DNA of 64,000 nucleotides from JAJZQZ01 sp963790415 (GTDB taxonomy: Bacteria > Actinomycetota > Thermoleophilia > RBG-16-64-13). The position numbers and the translations under genes were made by a program. The notes beneath the pieces were generated by a model. It had not been told where the DNA came from. It was given only the letters and a program-made list of their open reading frames with translations, and searched no databases. Of this stretch, positions 35,833 through 45,480 are shown piece by piece. Positions within the stretch are counted from its first letter, which is position 1. Every line of letters starts with the position of its first letter. The stretch is from assembly GCA_963790415.1 (NCBI GenBank), contig CAWBOK010000001.1, forward strand, positions 248,001-312,000, given 5' to 3'.

Positions 35833-38472
35833 CTACTTTGCCGCCAGCCAGTCAAAGCCGATGCCGGCGTCCACTGTCAACGGAGGATCGATGGGGAATG
35901 CTGCCACCATCTCCTCCACCATGGCGTCACGCACCGTTTCGGCCAGGCCGGCCGGCACGTCGAAGATCAACTCATCGTGTACCTGCAGCACCAGCCGCGC
36001 CCCGGGAAAGTCGGCGCCCAACCGCCGATGGCAGTTGATCATGGCCACCTTGATGATGTCGGCCGCACTTCCCTGGATGACCGAGTTCACCGCCAGACGC
36101 TCACCCAGCGAGCGGGTGTTGAAGTCGCTCGAACGCAGCTCCGGGATCGGCCGGCGGCGCCCGAAGACGGTGGCTACGAAGCCATGCGTGCGGGCGTCGG
36201 CCACCGTGGCCTCGATGAAGCTCCGCACGCGCGGCATGCGCTCGAAATAGCGGTGGATGTACGCTCCCGCCTGCTCCCGGTCGATCCCGAGCTGCTGAGC
36301 CAATCCGAATGAGGAGATGCCGTACATGATACCGAAGTTCACCGCCTTGGCGTAGCGGCGGTGCGTCGAGTCGACCTCGTCCTCAGGCACGTCGAAGACC
36401 TCGGCGGCCGTGTGAGTGTGGATGTCCTCCCCGTTCCGGAACGCATCCAACAGTGTCGGCTCCTGCGCCAGTTCGGCCATGATGCGCAGCTCGATCTGCG
36501 AGTAGTCGGCCACCACGAGCAGGTTGCCCTCTTGGGCCGTGAAGCACTCTCTGATCTGCGCCCCCAGGGCGGTCCGCACCGGGATGTTCTGCAGGTTGGG
36601 GTCGCTCGACGACAGGCGGCCGGTCGCCGCCACCGCTTGGTGGAACGTGGTGTGCAGCCGGCCCGTGGCCTCGTCGACGGCCGCGGGCAACGCCAGCAGA
36701 TAGGTGCTGAGCAGTTTTGACAACTCCCGGTGGGTCTCGATGCGCTCGATGATGGGGTGATCCGCCCTTAGTGCTTCCAGAGTCTTGGCGTCGGTGGAGT
36801 AGCTGCCCTTCTTGGTCTTCCCCTGCCGCGGCAACCCCAGGCGCTCGAACAGGACCTGGCCGAGTTGCTGCGGGGAGCCGAGGTTGAACTCGCCCTGCGC
36901 CAGCTCGTAGATGCCGGCCTCCAGACCGTCCATCTGGTCCTGGATCTTCGCGGTGATCTCGCCCAGCCGATAGCAGTCGAGATGTATCCCTACGGCCTCC
37001 ATGTCGATCAGGACTCGGGTCAGCGGCAATTCGATCTCCTCGAACAGACTCCACATGCCCAGCTCGCGCAAGAGCCGTTCCTGCACCACAGCCAGCGCCA
37101 CCACGGTGGCGGCCTCGGCCGCTCCGGCGTACGGGCCTTCGGCGCGCACGGCCTGCACACCCGCCTGTGCCGCCAACTCGAAGAGGTCGTACGACCGGCG
37201 ACCGGGGGCCAGCAGGTACGCGGCCAAGTAGGTGTCGTGGTCGGCACTCTTGAGCAGCCCCGCGAGCGCAGGCGCCCGCTTGAGGTCGTGGCAGCAACGC
37301 GGCCCCCGGCGCAGAAGCTCGCGCAGGGGCCCACCCCCGGCCCTGAGATCGCTCAGCTCGTACACATACGGGGTGCCGTCACCGGCCGCGTTCGCACCGG
37401 GTCGACCGCGGCCGCCCGGCGCCTGGGCGAGCCAGACCCTGTCCCCCCCGTCGCCGGAGCGTGCAGCCAGACCCACGGGCCGCGTCCAATCCACCGCCGC
37501 CTCGAGCGCCCGCGGATCGAGATCCCGCACCTGCAACTCTGTGGCTTCCGCGGGCGCGGACTCAGACCCGAGACCCTCTTCCGCCGGCAGCACTTCCACG
37601 AGCCGGTCCAAAAGGGAGGCGAATTCGAACCGAGTGAACAGCCCGCGCAGGCGCTCGCGGTCGACCCGGTGAGGCGCCACCTCGGCCTTGTGGATCTCTA
37701 TGGGAGCGTCGTGGTCGAGTATGGCCAGGCGTTTCGACAGCCGCGCGGTCTCGGCATGCTCTCGCAGCAGTTCCTGACGCTTGGGACCCTTGACCCTGTC
37801 GACCCCGGCAAGCACATCCTCCAACGAGCCGAACTCAGCCAGCAGTTGTGCGGCCGTCTTCTCCCCTATGCCGGGGATCCCCGGTATGTTGTCCGACGTG
37901 TCGCCTTTCAGACCGATCAGATCGGGGATGAGCCGCGGGACGACCCCGAACCGTTCCACCACGGCGGCCGGATCGTACATCTTGACCTCGGTGATGCCCC
38001 GGGTGTTGGACATGACGCTGACGTGCTGGGTGACCAACTGCAGTGCGTCGCGGTCGCCGGTGACGATCACCAATTCCCGCCCCTCGGCGTCGGCTTGGCG
38101 GGCGAGCGTGGCGATGATGTCGTCGGCCTCGAAGCCGGGGGCGGCCAGATTGACGAACCCGAACGCCTCCGCCAGTTCGACGAAGAAGGGCCACTGCTCC
38201 ACGAGCAGGTCGGGCATGGGTTTGCGCTGCGCCTTGTAGGCCTCGAACTCCTCGTGACGGAAGGTCTTCTCCCTCGAGTCCCAGGCTACGATCACGCCGT
38301 CGGGGCGATAGTCGGAGAGGATCTTGATCATCATCGCGCAGAACCCGTAGAGCGCATTGGTGGGGAAACCCGCCGACGTGGCGATACTCTCGGGGAGCGC
38401 GAAGAAGGCCCGGTAGGCGATGTTGTTGCCGTCGAGGACGAACAGGCGGCCGTGGGGATGGGGCGTGGACAT
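35833..38472 (-). CDS. polA: DNA polymerase I
   Basis: Repair and Okazaki-fragment polymerase of 879 residues. The 5'-3' exonuclease domain (1 to about 290) starts LFVLDGNNIAYRAFFALP and contains GLKGDTSDNIPGIPGIGEKT. The middle 3'-5' exonuclease-like domain is degenerate: the catalytic acidic motifs are absent, so proofreading is probably lacking, as in many Gram-positive enzymes. The polymerase domain has motif A VADYSQIELRIMAELA, motif B RYAKAVNFGIMYGISSFG and motif C LQVHDELIFDVP. The frame is intact and ends with TAG. Confidence 0.96.
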   Translation of the reverse strand: MSTPHPHGRLFVLDGNNIAYRAFFALPESIATSAGFPTNALYGFCAMMIKILSDYRPDGVIVAWDSREKTFRHEEFEAYKAQRKPMPDLLVEQWPFFVELAEAFGFVNLAAPGFEADDIIATLARQADAEGRELVIVTGDRDALQLVTQHVSVMSNTRGITEVKMYDPAAVVERFGVVPRLIPDLIGLKGDTSDNIPGIPGIGEKTAAQLLAEFGSLEDVLAGVDRVKGPKRQELLREHAETARLSKRLAILDHDAPIEIHKAEVAPHRVDRERLRGLFTRFEFASLLDRLVEVLPAEEGLGSESAPAEATELQVRDLDPRALEAAVDWTRPVGLAARSGDGGDRVWLAQAPGGRGRPGANAAGDGTPYVYELSDLRAGGGPLRELLRRGPRCCHDLKRAPALAGLLKSADHDTYLAAYLLAPGRRSYDLFELAAQAGVQAVRAEGPYAGAAEAATVVALAVVQERLLRELGMWSLFEEIELPLTRVLIDMEAVGIHLDCYRLGEITAKIQDQMDGLEAGIYELAQGEFNLGSPQQLGQVLFERLGLPRQGKTKKGSYSTDAKTLEALRADHPIIERIETHRELSKLLSTYLLALPAAVDEATGRLHTTFHQAVAATGRLSSSDPNLQNIPVRTALGAQIRECFTAQEGNLLVVADYSQIELRIMAELAQEPTLLDAFRNGEDIHTHTAAEVFDVPEDEVDSTHRRYAKAVNFGIMYGISSFGLAQQLGIDREQAGAYIHRYFERMPRVRSFIEATVADARTHGFVATVFGRRRPIPELRSSDFNTRSLGERLAVNSVIQGSAADIIKVAMINCHRRLGADFPGARLVLQVHDELIFDVPAGLAETVRDAMVEEMVAAFPIDPPLTVDAGIGFDWLAAK

Positions 38473-38552
38473 GCCCCATTGTACCGCGGCGCCTCAAGAG
38501 GCGGGCGCCCGACCGCTCCCCCGGGGTCGCCGGCCCATCGCAGAGAAGCGTC

Positions 38553-38581
38553 GGGCCCGGCGCTCCGAGAGCGCCGGGCCC
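38553..38581 (-). terminator. Perfect 13-bp hairpin downstream of glnA
   Basis: GGGCCCGGCGCTC and GAGCGCCGGGCCC pair without mismatch around a 3-base loop, 38 bases after the glnA stop and before polA. No T tract follows, so it is an intrinsic stop only if this organism uses hairpins without a U run. Confidence 0.6.
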
Positions 38582-38619
38582 GACAACGTCAACCTAGAAC
38601 GCGAGGCGGAGTCCCTGCT

Positions 38620-39951
38620 CTACAGCACCGCCAGATAGCGGTCGAGTTCATAGGGCGTCACGACGGCCTTGTACTCGTCCCACTCGGCCTGCTTGTTACG
38701 CACCAGGTACTCGAAGATGTGGTCGCCAAGAGCCTCGCGCATCAGGGTGGAGTTCTTGAACTCGGTGATGGCCTCGCTCAGATCGGCGGGAAGGGACACG
38801 ATCCCGGCAGCCAATCGCTCGGCCTCGGTCATGTCGTAGATGTTGTTGCTGGCCTCGGGCATCAGCTCGTATTTCTTCTCCATGCCCTCAAGGCCTGCGG
38901 CGAGCATGACGGCGAACACCAGATACGGGTTGGCGGCAGGATCGGGGTTCCGCATCTCGACCCGCGTGGCCTTCTCTTTGCCCGGCTTGTACATGGGCAC
39001 CCGCACCATCGCCGAGCGGTTCCGCCGCGCCCAACAGCAGTAGATGGGAGCCTCGTATCCCGGGACCAAGCGCTTGTAGGAGTTCACCCACTGGTTGGTG
39101 ACCAGACAGAGTTCCCGGGAGTGCTTCAACAGGCCCGCGATGTACGACTTCCCGGTGGAGGACAGATGGTACTCGTCGGCACCGTCGAAGAACGCGTTCG
39201 AATCACCCTTGAAGAGGGACTGGTGGGTATGCATGCCCGAGCCGTTCTCTCCGTAGATGGGCTTGGGCATGAACGTCGCGTACACGCCGTTCGCTTGGGC
39301 GATCTCCTTCACCGTCAGCCGGTAGGTCATCACCTGGTCGGCCATGGTCAGTGCGTCTCTATAGCGCAGGTCGATCTCATGCTGTGACGGCGCCACCTCG
39401 TGGTGGGAGTACTCCACTTCGATGCCCAGGTCCTGCAACGCGGTGATGGTGTCACGCCGCAGGTCGCTGGCCACGTCCAGGGGAGTCAAATCGAAGTATC
39501 CCCCATGGTCGAGCACCTTCGTTCCGTTGCTGTCCTCGAAGTAGAAGAACTCGAGCTCTGGACCCGTGTACATGGTGAGGCCCATGTCGGATGCCTTCTT
39601 CAGCAGCCGCTTGAGCACGTAGCGCGGATCGCCCGGAAAAGGATTACCGTCGGGCGTGAGGATGTCGCAGAACATGCGCGCCGTCCCCCCCGAAGCCTTG
39701 CGCCAGGGCAGGATGGCGAACGTGCTGGGATCGGGGAGGGCCACCATATCCGATTCCTGGATGCGGGTGAAGCCCTCGATGGACGAGCCGTCGAAACCCA
39801 TGCCCTCGTCGAAGGCCAGTTCCAGCTCCTCTGGCGTCACGGCGAAGCTCTTGAGGAACCCAAGTACGTCGGTGAACCAGAACCGCACGAACTTGATGTC
39901 CTGCTCTTTGACCGCCTTGAGGACGCTCTCTTTGGTCATCCCATTTCCCAT
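38620..39951 (-). CDS. glnA: Glutamine synthetase type I
   Basis: Makes glutamine from glutamate, ammonia and ATP in a dodecamer. The 443 residues include MGFDGSSIEGF, the metal-site block GPELEFFYF, the HEVAPSQHEIDLRY stretch, and the ATP-site MPKPIYGENGSGMHTHQSL. The 25-residue insertion of the GSI-beta group is absent and the region NNIYDMTEAERLAAGI resembles GSI-alpha enzymes, so feedback inhibition rather than adenylylation is the likely control. ATG 39951 follows AAGGTG. Downstream of its own promoter, and next to the glutamate synthase operon that uses its product. It ends with TAG. Confidence 0.95.
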   Translation of the reverse strand: MGNGMTKESVLKAVKEQDIKFVRFWFTDVLGFLKSFAVTPEELELAFDEGMGFDGSSIEGFTRIQESDMVALPDPSTFAILPWRKASGGTARMFCDILTPDGNPFPGDPRYVLKRLLKKASDMGLTMYTGPELEFFYFEDSNGTKVLDHGGYFDLTPLDVASDLRRDTITALQDLGIEVEYSHHEVAPSQHEIDLRYRDALTMADQVMTYRLTVKEIAQANGVYATFMPKPIYGENGSGMHTHQSLFKGDSNAFFDGADEYHLSSTGKSYIAGLLKHSRELCLVTNQWVNSYKRLVPGYEAPIYCCWARRNRSAMVRVPMYKPGKEKATRVEMRNPDPAANPYLVFAVMLAAGLEGMEKKYELMPEASNNIYDMTEAERLAAGIVSLPADLSEAITEFKNSTLMREALGDHIFEYLVRNKQAEWDEYKAVVTPYELDRYLAVL

Positions 39952-39985
39952 GTGTCACCTTCCTGTCTCGCGTTCCGGCACGTGC

Positions 39986-40014
39986 AGACTACCCCGGGTA
40001 CGCCAAAGGGACAA
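39986..40014 (-). promoter_or_regulatory. glnA promoter
   Basis: Minus-strand TTGTCC (40014-40009) and TAGTCT (39991-39986) with a 17-base spacer lie about 35 bases before the glnA start. The -10 TAGTCT is the same as in the corrinoid-pyl promoter at 55931. Confidence 0.55.
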
Positions 40015-40096
40015 CAAACGAATGGATAAGAATAGGCTGGTAGCACTTGGCCCAATGTCGAAGAGCTGCGAAGGCCCGCGGTCGACGAAGCGCGGC

Positions 40097-40118
40097 CGGC
40101 GCACCGATCAGTGCGCCG
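40097..40118. terminator. Hairpin between the glutamate synthase operon and glnA
   Basis: An 8-bp stem (CGGCGCAC and GTGCGCCG) with a 6-base loop lies 58 bases after the gltB3 stop; a second weaker pair of arms (GGGCGCA 40134, TGCGCCC 40164) is nearer. No T tract. A transcription end here would isolate glnA. Confidence 0.4.
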
Positions 40119-40175
40119 CGATTCGGCATACCCGGGCGCAGACACAGCCCGTTCCGCGCTCGGTGCGCCCTACGG

Positions 40176-41063
40176 TCAGTACGCGTACAGCTTCCCGTAC
40201 GGACGGCTGCTGTAGGGAAAGAGCTTAAGGAACGGCACCGACATCACCTCGTCGAAGTTCAGCCCCATCACCCGGCAGAAGTCGCCCACCAGGTCGGTCA
40301 GGCGCTCAGTGTCGGCGGCGTCGGGCGTGGTCACCGCGACCTCTTTCCCGAGTTGGTGCTGCTCCACTGCCCCTCGCAGGAAGATGAGCCCACCGTGCAT
40401 GCCGGTGCCCACGTAGGAGCCCACGAGCGCCTCCTCGGATTCCCCGAGCCCGAGCAGGATGAGCTCCCCTCCGGCCATGTACTCCCCGAAAAAGTCACGC
40501 GCCCGCCCGCCGGCGACGATGACCGGCCGCCTGTCCTGGTAGGCCTTCATGTGGATGCCGACCCGGTAGCCCACGTCGCCCTTCACGTACAGTCGGCCGC
40601 CGCGCATGCCGTAGCCAAGAACGTCGCCGGCGTCGCCGTTCACCACGACCAGACCGCGGTTCATGGTGTTGCCGATGCCGTCCTGCGCGTTGTCGTTGAC
40701 GATCACCGTGGGGCCGTCCATGAACGTGGCCAAGTCGTTGCCCGGGACGCCGTTCACCACCAACGTGACGCCGTCGCCGGTGAGGCCGGCGCCGATGTAG
40801 CGCTGGCCGTTGACGTTGTCCAGGATGACAGTGTGTGCGCCCGCCTCGATCTGCTCGCGGATCTGCTCGTTGAGGGTCTTGTAGTAGATGTGGCGCGCGT
40901 CGATGCGGGCGGTGTCCCCATCCAGCATGACCTCACCCTTGGCTCCCCCGGGCTGCCCGGCCACGATGCGCGCCGGCTCGATGCCGGTGGGGCCCTTCCG
41001 GAGAGGCCCGGTGGGCACGTTGCGCACGATCTCGGACGATACCGGCCGGTCCCCCCCGATCAT
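40176..41063 (-). CDS. Glutamate synthase C-terminal (GXGXG) subunit
   Basis: Stand-alone beta-helix domain corresponding to the last part of GltB, 295 residues. Repeated glycine patterns such as GDGVTLVVNGVPGNDLATF, GDAGDVLGYGMRGGRLYVKG and GTGMHGGLIFLRG define it. ATG 41063 shares a base with the stop of the FMN subunit gene (TGATG). In archaea and some bacteria glutamate synthase is split into amidotransferase, FMN and GXGXG polypeptides exactly as here. It holds the channel region between glutaminase and synthase sites in the fused enzyme. Confidence 0.9.
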   Translation of the reverse strand: MIGGDRPVSSEIVRNVPTGPLRKGPTGIEPARIVAGQPGGAKGEVMLDGDTARIDARHIYYKTLNEQIREQIEAGAHTVILDNVNGQRYIGAGLTGDGVTLVVNGVPGNDLATFMDGPTVIVNDNAQDGIGNTMNRGLVVVNGDAGDVLGYGMRGGRLYVKGDVGYRVGIHMKAYQDRRPVIVAGGRARDFFGEYMAGGELILLGLGESEEALVGSYVGTGMHGGLIFLRGAVEQHQLGKEVAVTTPDAADTERLTDLVGDFCRVMGLNFDEVMSVPFLKLFPYSSRPYGKLYAY

Positions 41064-42586
41064 CAGTGTCCGACTCCGGCCGGCTTGACTCCCAGGATGC
41101 GCGCCGTGCTCTCGTCGAGTCCCAGGCAGCGCAGCCGTTCGCGGCTGCCCCGCAGGCTCTCGATGGCGTTGACGCCCAAGGCGCCGAGGATCTCCGCAAC
41201 CTCGTGGCTCCACGCCCGCACAAGGTTGGACAGGCGCTCCGCGCCCCACTCGGGGTCCAGGCGGCGCGTCAGTTCCGGCCGCTGCGTGGTGATGCCCCAG
41301 GAGCAGGAACCCGTATGACACTTCTGGCACACGTGGCAGCCAAGGGCCACAAGCGCCGGCGTGCCGATGCCGCAGGCATCGGCACCGAGGGCGATGGCCT
41401 TGGCCACGTCGGCCGAGCTGCGGATCCCCCCGGCCGCCACGATGGACGCCCGGTTGCGGATGCCCTCGTCGCGCAGGCGCTGATCGACGACGGCGATGGC
41501 TATCTCGATGGGGATGCCCACGTTGTCGCGGATGACCGTGGGCGCCGCGCCGGTGCCGCCGCGGAAGCCGTCGATGTAGACGATGTCGGCGCCGGCCCGC
41601 ACGACCCCCGAGGCGATGGCGGCCACGTTGTGCACGGCGGCGATCTTCACCGACACCGGCTTGTAGTGCGTCGCTTCTTTGATGGCATAGATCAGTTGGC
41701 GCAGGTCTTCGATGGAGTAGATATCGTGGTGCGGCGCCGGCGAGAGGGCGTCGGTGCCCTGGGGGATCATGCGGGTGGTCGACACTTCTTCGTCGATCTT
41801 CTCGCCGGGGAGGTGGCCCCCGATGCCGGGCTTGGCCCCCTGACCGATCTTGATCTCGACCGCCGCGCCCGCCTGCAGGTAGTCGGCGTGCACGCCGAAC
41901 CGGCCGGACGCGCACTGCACGATGATGTGGTCCTGATACGGCTCCAGATCGGGATGCAGCCCTCCTTCGCCCGTGTTCATGAACGTTCCGGATTGCTTCG
42001 CGGCCATGGCCAACGCCCTGTGCACGTTCAGCGACACCGAGCCGAAGCTCATGCCTCCGAACATGATCGGCGTCTCCAGGGTCAGTTGGGGATCGAGCTC
42101 GGTCAGCAGGGAGGGACCGTCGCCGTTCCGCCCCATGGCCACCTCGATGTGGTCGGGCTTGCGGCCCAGGAACGTGCGCAACTCCATGGGCTCGCGCAAC
42201 GGGTCGATGGAGGGGTTCGTCACCTGGCATGCGTCCAGCAACAGATGGTCGAAGATGCGCAGGTACGGCTTATCGTTCCCCATGCCGGTGAGAAGCACCC
42301 CGCCTGTCTCGGCCTGCCGCCAGATGGCCTTGCGGTGCGCCGCCGACATGCTGTCGGATTCCTTGTAGGCGAGTGGGTTCTTCTCGATGGTGATCGAGTC
42401 GGTGGGACAGAACGTGACGCAGCGGTGACAGGCCGCGCACTTGGCGTGGTCGGGGATCGGGCGGTCGTCCTCGTCCAGGTGATAGACACTCCAGCCGCAC
42501 TGATGCACGCAGCGACCGCACTTGATACAGGTCTCCCGGTCGATGCGCACCCGGAACTCGGGACGGACGAACGTAAGCTCGGCCAC
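41063..42586 (-). CDS. Glutamate synthase FMN subunit with N-terminal ferredoxin domain
   Basis: Synthase subunit of 507 residues. The N-terminus has two [4Fe-4S] motifs, CIKCGRCVHQCGW and CAACHRCVTFCPT. The FMN barrel has NTGEGGLHPDLEPYQ, GQGAKPGIGGHLPGEKI and VYIDGFRGGTGAAP. The C-terminal CHVCQKCHTGSCSWG holds further cluster cysteines. It makes glutamate from 2-oxoglutarate and ammonia delivered by the amidotransferase. GTG 42586 has GGAGGAG upstream. No NADPH-binding GltD is next to it. The electron donor is more likely ferredoxin or the HdrBC-like partner in the operon. Confidence 0.9.
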   Translation of the reverse strand: MAELTFVRPEFRVRIDRETCIKCGRCVHQCGWSVYHLDEDDRPIPDHAKCAACHRCVTFCPTDSITIEKNPLAYKESDSMSAAHRKAIWRQAETGGVLLTGMGNDKPYLRIFDHLLLDACQVTNPSIDPLREPMELRTFLGRKPDHIEVAMGRNGDGPSLLTELDPQLTLETPIMFGGMSFGSVSLNVHRALAMAAKQSGTFMNTGEGGLHPDLEPYQDHIIVQCASGRFGVHADYLQAGAAVEIKIGQGAKPGIGGHLPGEKIDEEVSTTRMIPQGTDALSPAPHHDIYSIEDLRQLIYAIKEATHYKPVSVKIAAVHNVAAIASGVVRAGADIVYIDGFRGGTGAAPTVIRDNVGIPIEIAIAVVDQRLRDEGIRNRASIVAAGGIRSSADVAKAIALGADACGIGTPALVALGCHVCQKCHTGSCSWGITTQRPELTRRLDPEWGAERLSNLVRAWSHEVAEILGALGVNAIESLRGSRERLRCLGLDESTARILGVKPAGVGH

Positions 42587-42594
42587 GGCTCCTC

Positions 42595-43865
42595 CTACGC
42601 CGCCGCGACGGCGTCGACCGTCGCGAGGGTTCCGTCGGCGGTGGCCCGGACGGGCCGGGTTGACACCCGGGGCCAATCGCGCGACCACCGGCTCGCCCGC
42701 GCGCGGCATCCAGCTGCGGTCGGGCTTCGGGCAGATCTCCCTGATCGCCGACTCCTCGCTGGCCACGAAGACCCGCGAGTCCTTCCGCGCGGCCACCAGC
42801 GGACGCAGCTTGATGCGGTCGTTCAGGGCGACCATGCCCTCGCCCATGCCCAGCACGACGGCGAACGGGCCGTTCAGAAGCGCCGGGCCGTACACCATAC
42901 GCAACGCCGTGTAGAGACGGCGCTGCTCCTCCGGCATGAGGTCGATGTCCTTCCAGAAGGGGCTGGCCAGGGCCCGGCAGGCTATCTCCACCGGAAGACC
43001 GTGGCGGCGCAGCATCAGGTCGAAGAGGTAGGTGACCACTTCGGTGTCGGTGCGCAGGCTGCAGCTGTAGCCGAACGCTTCCAGGTAGCGCTGGTTGATG
43101 CCGTAGGAGCTGATCTCCCCGTTGTGGACGATGCTGTAGTCGAGCAGGCAGAACGGGTGAGCCCCGCCCCACCAGCCCGGCGTGTTGGTCGGGAAAGCGG
43201 CCGTGTCCGGTCCAGGTCCACCCTTGGTATTCGTCGAGCCGGTAGAACTGCCCTATCTCCTCGGGGAAACCGACGCCTTTGAAGGCGCCCATGTTGCGCC
43301 CGGACGAGGCCACGAAGGCCCCTTTGATGTGCGTGTTGATGTCCATGACCGAGTGCACCACGTAATCCTCGGCCGTGAGCTGGGTCTCGGCCAGCCGCTC
43401 GTCGGTGATCTCCAGGAAGTAGCGCCAGAGGATGGGCTCGTCCTGGATGCCCCGCACAGACTTCGTGGGGATGGGCTCGTGATGCAGGATGAAGAACTGC
43501 CGGGCAAGGTAGTACTCGGTGTCGTCCTTGCTCGCGTCGTCGCTGTAGAGCATGTGGAAGCAGAAGGCGTGGGGGAAATCGGGGTAGATGCCGTATCCCG
43601 CGAAGCCTCCGCCCAAGCCGTTGCCACGATCGTGCATGGAGGCCATGCTGCGCACGGCGAACTCCCCGCTCATGCGCGCCCCGGACTCGTCGCAGACGCC
43701 CATCAGGCCACAGCCACCCAGGATGCGTTCCTCGGCCTCGGCCGTGTACTCCTGTCGCGGGCCCAGATCGGGCACCCGAGAGCCCGGCAGTGTGAGGCCT
43801 CCATAAGGCCGCACCGCGCTGCGCCGGTCGGCCTCGCCCATACGGTTCAGGCCGTGCGGGATCAT
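42595..43865 (-). CDS. Glutamate synthase amidotransferase subunit (two frameshifts)
   Basis: Class II glutamine amidotransferase that releases ammonia from glutamine. A propeptide of about 51 residues precedes the nucleophile cysteine in GGCGLMGVCDESG. Frame breaks occur at the GGG/CCC runs 43191-43193 and 42666-42668. Removing one base at each gives GRFPTNTPGWWGGAHPF, then an ending TLATVDAVAAA with TAG at 42595 just before the ribosome binding site of the FMN gene. The 1271-base span is then 422 codons plus stop. Without the corrections the frame would read straight into the FMN subunit, so an apparent fusion is rejected. ATG 43865 overlaps the HdrBC-like stop (ATGA). Confidence 0.85.
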
Positions 43866-45307
43866 GTCGTTCCTCCCGGCGTCGAGGCGTCGCCTGATGC
43901 GGCCCCCGCACCGACCGGAGTTGCGTCGGCGTCGAGGCTGGTGTCGGCCGCTTCGGACTCGACGTCAACGCCGGCGTCGCCGTTCTGGAGCCGCTCCAGG
44001 ATCCTCCGCAGCCCCGCCCCGCCACTCTCCGGCGACGGGCCCAATCCCAGTTTGAGACGCGCGCTCTCGCGCGGCTCCCCCAGAACGCCGGTGGCGGCGA
44101 ACATGTCCCACGAGAAGCGCACCGCGTCGGGCAACTGCCCCTGGTTCGTGGCCAACTCCTTGAGCTTGCGGAACACCTCGGCCATGCCCAAGCGGCTGTG
44201 GCACTTCTCGTAGCAGGTGAAGCAGTCGAGGCACTTCCACAGATCGCCGCGCTCGATCACCCCGTCGAGGTCGCCGGACAGGATCTCCCCGATGATGGTG
44301 GTGGGGCTGAACGAGCCGTTCAGCTTGGCCACCGGGCAGTCGGTCTCGCAGGCCTTGCAGTCGTTGCACTTCTGCAGTTCGGCCAGGGAGAACTCCTGCG
44401 CGATCGCCCGCCGCTGCTCGGCCTTCCCCGCCCACCGCTCCATGAACGGCTCGGTGGGGACCCGATGCATCGACAGGCCGAGTTCCTCGGGTTGGCGGCC
44501 CAGCGCGAGGCACAACAGCTCGGTGTAGTAGAAGACCGGTATCTCCAGGTCTTCCTTCTGTCGCAGGAGAGTGGCCTGGTTCAGATCGAACTGTTGGAAA
44601 CACGACGGGCAACAGACGACGAGCGCGTCCGCGGCCTCGCTCTTGAGGTCGACCAGCTTGTTGCGGCACATCTGCAGGGCCTCGTCGCGCTGGCCCACCC
44701 GGTCCAGCGCCCCGCCGCAGCAGTCGAGCTTGGTCTCGTACTCCACCACCGTGGCTCCCAGGGCGCGAACCATGTCCTCGAACTTGGTGGGGTTCGCAGC
44801 GCTGTCCCAGCGGATGGCAGGACTCGGTCGCAGCATGTGGCAACCGTAGTGGACGGCGATGCGCATACCGCCGAGGGGCTTGACCACCTTCTTCCCGACG
44901 GCCGCCGGACCGATATCCTCGTGCAGCCACTCCATGAAGTGCTTGACGACCAGGCTGCCGTCGTAGCTCAACCCCTCTTCGGCAAGAAGGTCGTTGAGGC
45001 CGGCGCGCTTGCGCCAATCGGACTTGAACTCCGCCTGGGTGGATTTGAACGTGGAGTAGCAGCCGTTGCACGGCGTGACCATGGGTAGCGAGGAGGCTTC
45101 AGCCACCGCCAGATTGCGGCCGGCAGTGGCGTAGTACGCCTCTTCGCTGACGGCCTTGACCAGCGTGCCCTCAGGGCAGCAGGTGTAGCCGTCGGTGTCG
45201 ACCACCTCGGCATCGAGCAGATCGAGTGCCAAGCGGGTGGATTTCTCGATGAACGGGAAGCGGGCCGGGATGGTGCAGCCCCAGAACATGGAGAAGCGTC
45301 TGATCAT
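43862..45307 (-). CDS. HdrB/HdrC-like iron-sulfur oxidoreductase fusion, glutamate synthase operon
   Basis: A 481-residue protein joining an HdrB-like half and an HdrC-like half. HdrB part: CCPEG and CNGC in a first cysteine-rich domain, then LDCCGG and CCPSC in a second (CCG domains, the non-cubane cluster sites of heterodisulfide reductase). HdrC part: CNDCKACETDCPV and CLDCFTCYEKC, two [4Fe-4S] motifs. The last 60 residues are Ala/Asp-rich. ATG 45307 is preferred; GTG 45316 and ATG 45289 are in frame. First gene of the operon and coupled to the amidotransferase. The likely job is to deliver or confurcate electrons for glutamate synthesis; that is inference, as no HdrA is present. Confidence 0.82.
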   Translation of the reverse strand: MIRRFSMFWGCTIPARFPFIEKSTRLALDLLDAEVVDTDGYTCCPEGTLVKAVSEEAYYATAGRNLAVAEASSLPMVTPCNGCYSTFKSTQAEFKSDWRKRAGLNDLLAEEGLSYDGSLVVKHFMEWLHEDIGPAAVGKKVVKPLGGMRIAVHYGCHMLRPSPAIRWDSAANPTKFEDMVRALGATVVEYETKLDCCGGALDRVGQRDEALQMCRNKLVDLKSEAADALVVCCPSCFQQFDLNQATLLRQKEDLEIPVFYYTELLCLALGRQPEELGLSMHRVPTEPFMERWAGKAEQRRAIAQEFSLAELQKCNDCKACETDCPVAKLNGSFSPTTIIGEILSGDLDGVIERGDLWKCLDCFTCYEKCHSRLGMAEVFRKLKELATNQGQLPDAVRFSWDMFAATGVLGEPRESARLKLGLGPSPESGGAGLRRILERLQNGDAGVDVESEAADTSLDADATPVGAGAASGDASTPGGTT

Positions 45308-45422
45308 GCGAATCACCTGCCTTGACTAAGCGCCCGTTTTGGCACCCCGGTCCAGCCCCCCGGGGGGTGCGAACATATGGCGAAAGAGCAGCAAGGATAG
45401 CAGCGGTGGCCGAGCTGTGTCG

Positions 45423-45438
45423 TATACAAATGTCTAGA
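45423..45438. promoter_or_regulatory. TATACAAATGTCTAGA motif upstream of the HdrBC-glutamate synthase operon
   Basis: Partly palindromic site 115 bases before the operon start, related to the operator at 55900 by the shared TATAC and ATGTCTAGA parts but with two more bases between them. GntR-type regulators often bind such TGTATACA/TCTAGA words. Function not shown. Confidence 0.3.
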
Positions 45439-45480
45439 AACGGCGGCCTCCTGGATGTGCATGAGGACAACCGCTCGTGC

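Noticed and set aside
36865..39387. An 840-codon open frame on the plus strand
   Set aside because: Antisense to polA and glnA; no recognisable motif.
41063..43865. Fusion of the glutamate synthase amidotransferase and FMN subunits
   Set aside because: Deleting one base in a GGG run gives a proper C-terminus and a TAG just before the ribosome binding site of the FMN gene.
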